A stretch of DNA of 6,905 nt from Synechococcaceae bacterium Bin_79_3 (GTDB lineage Bacteria; Cyanobacteriota; Cyanobacteriia; PCC-6307; Cyanobiaceae): NCBI GenBank assembly GCA_009914645.1, contig VFLB01000195.1:1-6905 (forward strand). Reading direction: 5' to 3'. Both the position numbers and the translations under genes were made by a program. Below, one piece after another: positions 1-4,922 of this stretch. The stretch's first letter is position 1; every line of letters starts with the position of its first letter. Below the pieces are notes generated by a model, which worked only from the letters and a program-made list of their open reading frames with translations, had not been told where the DNA came from and searched no databases.

Positions 1-61
1 CCTCTTGAAATAATTTGTCGTCTTGAAAAAAATTAAATAGTTTTGAAAAGGCCATATAGGC
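1..61 (-). promoter_or_regulatory. Intergenic leader at left edge with a probable ribosome site for a gene beyond the window
   Basis: This AT-rich spacer lies downstream of the small secreted protein on the minus strand. Three TTGAAA blocks occur on the plus strand at 5-10, 23-28 and 43-48. Read on the minus strand, the outermost 12 bases (12 to 1) end in AAGAGG, a Shine-Dalgarno-like sequence. They match the leader of the secreted-protein gene (302-313) at 11 of 12 positions. I infer that a minus-strand gene starts a few bases left of position 1. A small imperfect stem (AAGCC-TATAT-GGC, with a bulged C, then TTTT on the minus strand, about 45-62) could be a weak terminator, but it is not convincing. 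Confidence 0.35.
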
Positions 62-298
62 TTAATTACTGAAATAGTTGTATTGGGGTTTTGCCTGGGA
101 ATCACCAGCGGGATTCTCAATCCGCGTATCGCAGGTGGTGGAACCATCGCGGTTGGTTACACAATTTTCGGATTTTACTGTTGAGGCTGGCCCCACATTT
201 GATCCGGGCCCGAGCAGGTAGCTCTCGGCTTGAGCGATAGCGGCAGCAGGAACTAAACCAAGCAAACATGCTGCTAAAGCAGATGCCAAACGTGCCAT
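62..298 (-). CDS. Small secreted protein with a two-cysteine motif (hypothetical)
   Basis: This 78-residue protein has a clear Sec signal peptide: Arg3, a hydrophobic core at about residues 4-21, and an AQA site suggesting cleavage after Ala24. The mature part would be about 54 residues, polar, with only two cysteines (Cys46 and Cys56) bracketing the stretch VTNRDGSTT. They could form one disulfide in the periplasm. The tail is rich in Asn, Gln and Tyr. Short secreted proteins with an NCxTxxDGSxTCDT-like core are familiar to me as conserved hypotheticals in picocyanobacteria, but I know of no function. The ATG start is supported by AAGGGG (307 to 302) three bases upstream. It is the last gene of the minus-strand cluster, 42 bp after the preceding gene, so it may have its own promoter or simply be co-transcribed. 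Confidence 0.8.
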   Translation of the reverse strand: MARLASALAACLLGLVPAAAIAQAESYLLGPGSNVGPASTVKSENCVTNRDGSTTCDTRIENPAGDSQAKPQYNYFSN

Positions 299-301
299 AG
301 A

Positions 302-313
302 CCCCTTGAAATA
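302..313 (-). promoter_or_regulatory. Shine-Dalgarno leader of the small secreted protein
   Basis: On the minus strand the bases ATTTCAAGGGG run up to three bases before the ATG at 298. The purine run AAGGGG is the clearest ribosome site in the window and fixes the start of this gene. The same 12-base block, with one change, is found at positions 1-12. Confidence 0.6.
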
Positions 314-340
314 GATAAAACCATCTTGCCGCAGAAAGGT

Positions 341-667
341 TTAAATCTCGTCGTTACGGATCGACTGCAGCAATAAATCGAGCTGGGCTAATTCTTCAAT
401 TGGAGATACCGCTTCACCATCGCGCTGAAAATCACTGCTATGCCATTGGGCTTCAATGCTGCAAAGCCTTTCAGCAAGGCCCACCACACCCCCTTGCATC
501 ACCGTGCGTTGCAACTCCTGCAACAGCACCGGCATACGTATTGATCCAGCTCTCAAGGCACGGCGCAGATCTGCTTGGGTGCGACCGCTGTGGCGCAACC
601 AGTCTTTCAAGAACAGCTCCAACTGCTCCAGTTCCGCTTGATTAAGGGTGGGGGCTAATGAAGCCAT
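341..667 (-). CDS. Small conserved-type protein with a possible helix-turn-helix (hypothetical)
   Basis: This 108-residue soluble protein has no signal peptide or membrane segment and is predicted mostly helical. Residues 11-24 form an acidic amphipathic helix. Residues 28-52 (start GRTQADLRRALRAG, then SIRMPVLLQEL) resemble a helix-turn-helix: TQADLRRAL fits the first helix and the following basic and Pro-containing stretch a second. The C-terminal 20 residues are acidic and leucine-rich. I do not recognise a named family, so DNA binding is only a suggestion. The gene starts 9 bp after the stop of the DUF1232 gene and is very probably co-transcribed with it and the sigma factor. No good Shine-Dalgarno is visible before the ATG at 667. 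Sitting behind a sigma factor makes a regulatory role plausible, without proof. Confidence 0.7.
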   Translation of the reverse strand: MASLAPTLNQAELEQLELFLKDWLRHSGRTQADLRRALRAGSIRMPVLLQELQRTVMQGGVVGLAERLCSIEAQWHSSDFQRDGEAVSPIEELAQLDLLLQSIRNDEI

Positions 668-676
668 AGCAAAATT

Positions 677-1039
677 CTAGGGAAACCAGCGATCCAGGCG
701 CTCTTGGGCTCTGCGGCGAATAGCCGGGCTGCGGTGATTGCGGAACATCCCCAATAAAGCAGTAAGAGCAACTAGATCATCGCTGAAACCGGCAACGGGT
801 AAAAAATCAGGGATTAAATCTGTTGGCACTAACAAGTAGGTGAGGGCCGCCAACATGCTGAATCGCACTGGGGCTGGAGTGTTTGCATCGAGCAGTAGTT
901 CTAAACATTCCAAAGCCGGCAGTGCTACAGCCCTGCCGGCACGATTTAAAAGCCGCCGCAGGAGCCCCTCATCAACAACCGAAGATTCAACAACCGTTGC
1001 CTCGACAACAGTTGGATCTGATTCAGCTACAGGTTCCAC
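677..1039 (-). CDS. YkvA-like DUF1232 membrane protein
   Basis: This 120-residue protein carries a DUF1232 (YkvA, PF06803) core at about residues 58-95. It has the family hallmark of a hydrophobic helix ending in YLLVPTDLIPDFLPV, followed by GFSDDLVAL, where the P-x-D-x-I-P-D and DD residues are the conserved ones. The first 25 residues are acidic and Val-rich and look disordered; the tail is basic (RRRAQERLDRWF). DUF1232 proteins are small, probably membrane-associated, and have no firmly assigned biochemical role. The start is GTG at 1039, which overlaps the last 17 bases of the sigma-factor gene, so translation is probably coupled. A later start would still keep the whole domain, because the N-terminal extension is not part of it. 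The stop lies 9 bp before the next gene of the cluster. Confidence 0.88.
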   Translation of the reverse strand: MEPVAESDPTVVEATVVESSVVDEGLLRRLLNRAGRAVALPALECLELLLDANTPAPVRFSMLAALTYLLVPTDLIPDFLPVAGFSDDLVALTALLGMFRNHRSPAIRRRAQERLDRWFP

Positions 1040-1934
1040 AGGTTTCCACCAAGCCCGATTGAATTCCGGTGCGACGCAACTTACGCAAGGAGCGTTGCAC
1101 CACCTGCCGGCAATATTCGCGGCTGCAGCTCATCTGCCTTGCCACCTCAGCCAAAGTGCGCCATTCGTTGCTGCCATCAAGGCCAAAACGCAACATCACA
1201 ACAGTGCGCTCTTTCGGGGTGAGATTTGCTTCATCAAGGAGCGTCCATACGGCCTGGGTGCGCTCGTCCTGCTCCGCTCTTTCCATGGGTGGCATCTCAT
1301 CACTTGCAAGTAAGTCGACCAATTCAGTTGGATCAGATTTTGACTTCACAACCCCCTGCAAGCTCACCGTGATGCTGCGCAATTCACAACCAAGTAGATC
1401 TTCCACTTCATCAAGGGGAAGCTTGAGGCACTCAGCTAATTGAGTATTAGATGGGGGACGAGCATTGGCCTGCAGCAGGCGGGCTTTTGCCGCCCGCAAT
1501 TTGGTGAGCTTTTCGTTCACATTTACGGGGATCCGAATTGCGCGGCTTTGGGTTGAAAGGGCACGATTCAAACCCTGGCGAATCCACCAATAGGCGTAAG
1601 TGCTGAACCGGTGTCCGCGGGTTGGATCATATTTTTCAACGGCACGGGTAAGGCCGATAGTGCCCTCCTGAATTAAATCAAGTAGATCTAAACCTTTGTT
1701 TTGATAACGCTTGGCCAAATTAACCACCAAACGCAAATTAGCGGTGATCATTTGATTTTTTGCCCTTTCACCTATACGCAATTGACGTTTTTGATCACTG
1801 CTGAGTTCTGCTGCATTTTTTTCTTGCAGATGCGCCATGGCCTGCACCTTGCGGCCGAGGGTTAACTCCTGCTCAGGGGTAAGCAGCTGATGCCGACCAA
1901 TTTCGCCGAGAAAGGCACTGAGGGAACTGGTCAT
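1023..1934 (-). CDS. RNA polymerase sigma factor, sigma-70 family, group 2 (RpoD-like, no region 1.1)
   Basis: Read from the ATG at 1934 this is a 303-residue alternative sigma factor that directs core RNA polymerase to promoters. Residues below are numbered from an upstream TTG at 1991 (322 residues). Region 1.2 is at 22-55 (SLSAFLGEIGRHQLLTPEQE). Region 2 is at 82-150, with NLRLVVNLAKRY, DLIQEGTIGL, and FSTYAYWWIRQG for promoter melting. Region 3 is at about 151-235, starting IRIPVN. Region 4 is at 255-308, with the helix-turn-helix TLAEVARQMSCSREYCRQVV and then RSLRKLRR. The missing region 1.1 and the length fit group 2. In the -35 reading helix, Arg291, Glu292, Arg295 and Gln296 match the RpoD contact residues, while Tyr293 and Cys294 differ. 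The C-terminus carries a CGTC motif. I prefer the ATG because the family homology begins right after it; the TTG has GAAGG only 3 bases upstream. It leads the minus-strand cluster. Confidence 0.95.
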   Translation of the reverse strand: MTSSLSAFLGEIGRHQLLTPEQELTLGRKVQAMAHLQEKNAAELSSDQKRQLRIGERAKNQMITANLRLVVNLAKRYQNKGLDLLDLIQEGTIGLTRAVEKYDPTRGHRFSTYAYWWIRQGLNRALSTQSRAIRIPVNVNEKLTKLRAAKARLLQANARPPSNTQLAECLKLPLDEVEDLLGCELRSITVSLQGVVKSKSDPTELVDLLASDEMPPMERAEQDERTQAVWTLLDEANLTPKERTVVMLRFGLDGSNEWRTLAEVARQMSCSREYCRQVVQRSLRKLRRTGIQSGLVETCGTCS

Positions 1935-1992
1935 TACCGAACTATGGCGATGGCATTGATTTGAACCTAGTGGAACAGTTTGGTTTTCCAAG

Positions 1993-2008
1993 AGCCTTCA
2001 TAAAGGCT
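1993..2008. other. Perfect 6-bp-stem hairpin (AGCCTT-CATA-AAGGCT) beside the sigma-factor start
   Basis: AGCCTT (1993-1998) and AAGGCT (2003-2008) are exact inverted copies separated by four bases. On the minus-strand transcript the stem includes the AAGG that could serve the TTG at 1991, and it lies about 60 bases before the preferred ATG at 1934. If the candidate promoter at 2020-2047 is used, the hairpin begins about six bases into the message. It could stabilise the 5' end, mask a ribosome site, or be a protein-binding dyad. No T-run follows it, so it is not an intrinsic terminator. Confidence 0.5.
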
Positions 2009-2199
2009 TAGGAGTTTGTCTTTTATTCGCTATTCCATTTTGCTCAATATTCCGGCAAAGTTCAGCTGATATTTGCAAAGAAAAGAAACAAATTAGGCTT
2101 TGCTGCTTATTTATAGAAGGCTTTGGGCGATCCCTCCGCTTTTTGGGCCCACAGCAGGCACTAGAAACGGTTACTGTCCCGCGGTAATGAATTGTTTTA
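2009..2199. promoter_or_regulatory. Divergent intergenic control region
   Basis: This spacer separates the minus-strand sigma-factor cluster from the plus-strand five-gene operon and must hold the promoters of both. I see an exact 8-bp direct repeat AGGCTTTG at 2095-2102 and 2118-2125 (23 bases apart), a related AGGCTT at 2005-2010, and a GGGCCC palindrome at about 2145-2150. No convincing -35/-10 pair is visible for the plus-strand operon, and I do not see a Zur- or Fur-type AT-rich dyad. An open minus-strand frame across this spacer has no recognisable protein features. Confidence 0.5.
2020..2047 (-). promoter_or_regulatory. Weak candidate promoter for the sigma-factor cluster
   Basis: On the minus strand TTGAGC (2047-2042) resembles a -35 box (4 of 6). 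It is followed after 16 bases by TAAAAG (2025-2020), a 4-of-6 match to a -10 box. The transcript would start near 2013. Both boxes are imperfect and the region is AT-rich, so chance matches are likely. A second -10-like block, TATAAA on the minus strand at 2115-2110, has no -35 partner at the right distance. Confidence 0.25.
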
Positions 2200-2673
2200 A
2201 TGGAAGCTTCCGTTTTAAGCAGAGCGGGCATGGCCTATGCCCATGAACTCAGTTTTATGGTTTGTTTTGCGGCACTCACCGCCGAACGCTTTTTAATTCG
2301 AGCCAATCCAGATCGCGGCACCGCCACCAAATTAATAATCACCGATGTTGTTTATGGCCTTGCAGCCCTCGCCCTACTTGGCAGCGGTGTAATGCGGGTG
2401 TTGTATTTCGGCCAGGGTGCAGATTTTTATACCGAAAATCCTCTTTTTTGGTGGAAGGTAGGCATTTATCTAACTGCAGGTGCTCTCTCGCTTTATCCCA
2501 CGATCACCTACGTACTCTGGGCTTTACCTTTGCGTAAAGGTGAAACCCCTAATTTTTCTGCGGCAGCAGCAAAGCGCATCGGTTGGGTAATAAACATTGA
2601 ATTATTAGCCTTTGCCACCTTGCCTTTTATGGCCAGCTTGATGACCCGCGGAGTGGGCTTAGCAGCGGGATGA
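2200..2673 (+). CDS. DUF2214 family integral membrane protein
   Basis: This 157-residue protein has about four membrane helices (roughly residues 12-33, 44-66, 84-108 and 128-147). The fingerprint of DUF2214 (PF09980) is clear: an N-terminal AYAHELSF with His15, ALTAERFL with Glu29, then SGVMRVLYFGQGADFY, ENPLFWWKV, and a C-terminal membrane helix. The family is of unknown function and is common in cyanobacteria and proteobacteria. The buried His and Glu and the conserved Arg66 are the obvious functional residues. The ATG at 2200 is chosen; an in-frame ATG at 2230 would remove ten residues and leave the first helix intact, so the start is not certain. It is the first gene of the plus-strand operon, and its TGA overlaps the ATG of the protease gene (ATGA). 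Confidence 0.88.
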   Translation: MEASVLSRAGMAYAHELSFMVCFAALTAERFLIRANPDRGTATKLIITDVVYGLAALALLGSGVMRVLYFGQGADFYTENPLFWWKVGIYLTAGALSLYPTITYVLWALPLRKGETPNFSAAAAKRIGWVINIELLAFATLPFMASLMTRGVGLAAG

Positions 2674-3272
2674 TTCCGTGTGCGCCGGTGGAACTGAGGG
2701 CACCAGCCCCTGAAACAGCTTCACTCTTTAGCCCCGCACCAACCGAACAATTACCTGGCTATGCAGCTGAGCTAAAGGCTTCCTCTAGGGGTTGGGTAAC
2801 CCTGCCTTTGTGGTGTGTTTGGGTGGAGCCAGCCGGCTTTGATATGTGGAGTAAACATTGGAATGATGCTGTTCAAATATCCCTTTCAACTTGGGGGAAA
2901 TATCTAAAGCTTCAACGGGTAAATAATCCGGCTGATGCACATTTAAGGCTTTGGCGGCGTAATCCGCCATTGCAGGGGGGCAGAGCCAGCAACGGCCGAG
3001 CCCTACTCAGTTTTGAAAATGTGCAGCGGAACGGCAAGCTTAAAATTGAGCCCTTGGTTGATTTATTGATAAGCCCTGGCATCAGAAAAGAAGCGCTTAG
3101 AGCCACCAGCCTCCATGAACTGGGCCATGGTTTTGGCCTGTGGGGCCACAGCAGTAAATCAACAGATGTAATGGCGGCGATACCTGGGCCAAAACCGGTA
3201 ACCGAACTCAGCAGCCGCGATCACAGCACACTCCGCTGGCTTTATGGCCAACCAAGTGGCTTTGGTGAATGA
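2670..3272 (+). CDS. Metzincin/matrixin-like zinc metalloprotease
   Basis: This 200-residue protein is a probable zinc endopeptidase of the M10-like (matrixin) group. The catalytic helix is at residues 149-153 (HELGH), with Glu150 as general base. His149, His153 and probably His160 would bind zinc, within HELGHGFGLWGHSS. Downstream, TDVM (165-168) fits the Met-turn, and ELSSRDHSTLRWLYG is the C-terminal helix typical of bacterial matrixins. The N-terminal half (WVEPAGFD, then W64, W75 and PADAHLRLW) matches the usual substrate-binding sheet. Oddities: one extra Gly separates the conserved Gly156 from the third His compared with HExxHxxGxxH, the Met-turn lacks the common Tyr, and there is no signal peptide or pro-domain. 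The protein therefore appears cytoplasmic unless the real start differs. It overlaps the DUF2214 gene by 4 bp and the permease gene by 29 bp. The substrate is unknown. Confidence 0.85.
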   Translation: MIPCAPVELRAPAPETASLFSPAPTEQLPGYAAELKASSRGWVTLPLWCVWVEPAGFDMWSKHWNDAVQISLSTWGKYLKLQRVNNPADAHLRLWRRNPPLQGGRASNGRALLSFENVQRNGKLKIEPLVDLLISPGIRKEALRATSLHELGHGFGLWGHSSKSTDVMAAIPGPKPVTELSSRDHSTLRWLYGQPSGFGE

Positions 3273-4248
3273 AGCCTTAATGCAACAACTAGCAACGGTA
3301 TGGGCTGTTTTCCAGGGGCTATTGCTGGAAGCAATACCATTTTTATTGATAGGTGTTGCAATTTCCAGCGTTGCGATGGCCTGGGATCCGCGCGGGAAGT
3401 GGCTAAAAAAACTACCGCAAGGTGCATTAACAGGCCCCCTCAGTGGAGCACTGCTGGGGTTTGCCTTACCAGCCTGCGAATGCGGCAACGTGCCAGTTGC
3501 CCGTCGCATGATCGCTGTTGGTGCGCCGTTGGGAACAGCCCTTGGATTCCTTTTTGCTGCGCCAGTTTTAAATCCAGTGGTGCTTTTAAGTACGTGGGCG
3601 GCATTTCCAGATAAGCCTTGGCTGCTGCTGCTGCGGCCCGCAGGGAGTGTGTTGATCGCCTTACTGCTTTCTGGTTTATTGCAGCTGTTATGTGAATCGG
3701 ATCTATTAAATGGGGAACTCCTGGCTGAACGAAACCTGAGCCAACCCTTAGCAAAATTTTCTCTACTGGAAAGACGCTCAGGCTTGATTGGCGAACCCCT
3801 GCCTCAAATCAAACTATTAAATGAAGCAAATAAGAATGGAGATTTTCAACCTATTCAATTGTTGAGCCATGGGGTGAATGAATTTCTTGAATTAGGCAGT
3901 TTGCTCCTGTTGGGGTGCGGCTTAGCCGCCCTGATTCAAACGCTGATCCCAAGAGATTTATTTCTTTTGCTGGGGCAAGCTCCAACTCTTTCAATAATCA
4001 GCGCGATGCTGCTCGCCCTTGTTGTGAGTGTTTGTTCAAGCGTGGATGCATTTTTAGCGCTGGGATTTGCCGAACAAATAACACCTGGGGCACTTCTAGC
4101 TTTTTTGCTTTTAGGGCCGGTAATTGATTTAAAAAGTGTGAGCCTGCTGAGCAGGGTGTTCACATGGCCCGCCTTGGCCTTAGTGCTGGCTGGAGTGTGC
4201 CTAACAGTGTTGGTGCTGGGGCAAGCGCTCAACCTGGTGTTGTTGTGA
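3244..4248 (+). CDS. PF03773 (DUF318/ArsP-like) permease
   Basis: This 334-residue polytopic membrane protein has two hydrophobic halves joined by a hydrophilic stretch (about residues 150-210). Half one carries LPACECGNVPVARRM (Cys78 and Cys80), followed by APLGTALGFLFAAPVLNPVVLL. Half two carries the matching VCSSVDAFLALGF (Cys264, Asp268), followed by TPGALLAFLLLGPVIDLKSVSLL. The C-x-C-G-x-x-P and paired repeats are the hallmark of PF03773. That family includes ArsP, which exports organoarsenicals, and permeases that pair with DUF1980 proteins and are usually suspected of metal transport. The substrate here is unknown. The first ATG at 3244 lies inside the protease gene; in-frame GTG at 3265 or ATG at 3280 are also possible, and helix one is kept in all cases. 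The stop overlaps the GTG of the DUF1980 gene. Confidence 0.9.
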   Translation: MANQVALVNEALMQQLATVWAVFQGLLLEAIPFLLIGVAISSVAMAWDPRGKWLKKLPQGALTGPLSGALLGFALPACECGNVPVARRMIAVGAPLGTALGFLFAAPVLNPVVLLSTWAAFPDKPWLLLLRPAGSVLIALLLSGLLQLLCESDLLNGELLAERNLSQPLAKFSLLERRSGLIGEPLPQIKLLNEANKNGDFQPIQLLSHGVNEFLELGSLLLLGCGLAALIQTLIPRDLFLLLGQAPTLSIISAMLLALVVSVCSSVDAFLALGFAEQITPGALLAFLLLGPVIDLKSVSLLSRVFTWPALALVLAGVCLTVLVLGQALNLVLL

Positions 4249-4910
4249 AACAACTTCCTTACTTAGTACTGGGGCTTTGGGGCGTGGTTCTGCTCAAATG
4301 TTGGGCTGATGGGCGGCTTAATTTACTGCTACATAGCAATTTTCATAGCTTGGTATTAGCTACTGGGGTGATTTTTTTGCTGCTTGCCGCAGCCGGATTG
4401 CGCTGGTCACAATCGATCCCCAGCCGCCGCAATTATTTGCCGATGGCGGTACTCAGCTTGAGCGGCATTGCGTTAATGCTCTGGCCTCCCAAGCCCTCAC
4501 TATCAACACTTGCCGCAAATCGTTCCAGCGCCCAGCTTGGTGATAGTGAACTTTCATTTTTATCACCGCCAGAGCAACGCAGCCTCAGCGATTGGGTGCG
4601 GCTACTTAACAGCCAGCCAGATCCTCAGCTCTATGCAGGAAATCCTGTGCAGGTGAGTGGTTTTGTACTTGCAGTGCCAGGAGCACCGCCTGAAATTGCT
4701 CGGTTATTGGTGCGCTGTTGCCTTGCCGATGCAACTCCAGTGGGATTGGCCGTGAGGTGGCCGCCAAAACAAAAATGGCCCACACCTGATCAGTGGCTGC
4801 AAATTAATGGTGTGATGGCAGTTGAATCCCATCAAGGCGTTTTAAGGGCAGTGCTAGTTGCCCGTAAAATCAAGCCAATTAAGGCACCAGCAAGACCCTT
4901 AGAGCCATAG
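4245..4910 (+). CDS. TIGR03943/DUF1980 family permease subunit
   Basis: This 221-residue protein is the expected partner of PF03773 permeases. From the GTG start it has three N-terminal membrane helices (about 4-19, 36-52 and 64-80), with His30 and His34 between the first two. An extra-membrane C-terminal domain (about 100-215) follows, whose conserved core is VRCCLADATPVGLAV with adjacent Cys158 and Cys159 and Asp162. This CC-x-AD signature is characteristic of the family. The function is unproven, but the constant pairing suggests a substrate-binding or regulatory subunit. I chose the GTG at 4245, which overlaps the permease stop as GTGA and begins directly before helix one. An in-frame ATG at 4164 would add 27 residues of low-complexity sequence read from inside the permease gene and is unlikely. 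The next gene follows 12 bp after the stop. Confidence 0.88.
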   Translation: MKQLPYLVLGLWGVVLLKCWADGRLNLLLHSNFHSLVLATGVIFLLLAAAGLRWSQSIPSRRNYLPMAVLSLSGIALMLWPPKPSLSTLAANRSSAQLGDSELSFLSPPEQRSLSDWVRLLNSQPDPQLYAGNPVQVSGFVLAVPGAPPEIARLLVRCCLADATPVGLAVRWPPKQKWPTPDQWLQINGVMAVESHQGVLRAVLVARKIKPIKAPARPLEP

Positions 4911-4922
4911 GGCAAAAAAGTT

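Noticed and set aside
317..342. AAACC...GGTTT inverted repeat after the HTH-like gene as a terminator
   Set aside because: The stem is 5 bp with a 15-base loop and is followed only by a short T-rich stretch, too weak to call.
840..1313. Plus-strand open frame of 157 codons
   Set aside because: It is antisense to the DUF1232 and sigma-factor genes, whose domains are unmistakable, and the encoded protein is Ser- and Ala-rich without any motif.
1935..1991. TTG start adding 19 residues to the sigma factor
   Set aside because: The added residues do not resemble sigma region 1 and the Shine-Dalgarno spacing is only 3 bases. It is kept as an alternative rather than the main call.
2009..2199. Zur- or Fur-type operator upstream of the permease operon
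   Set aside because: Such control would fit the transporter, but I see no AT-rich dyad of the expected form. A matrix scan with cyanobacterial Zur sites would settle it.
1998..2231. Open minus-strand frame of 77 codons across the divergent spacer
   Set aside because: It runs into the DUF2214 start, has no domain or signal features, and its composition looks like non-coding DNA.
4164..4244. ATG start 27 codons upstream for the DUF1980 protein
   Set aside because: The extra residues are low-complexity and read from within the permease gene. The GTG at 4245 overlaps the permease stop and sits directly before the first membrane helix.
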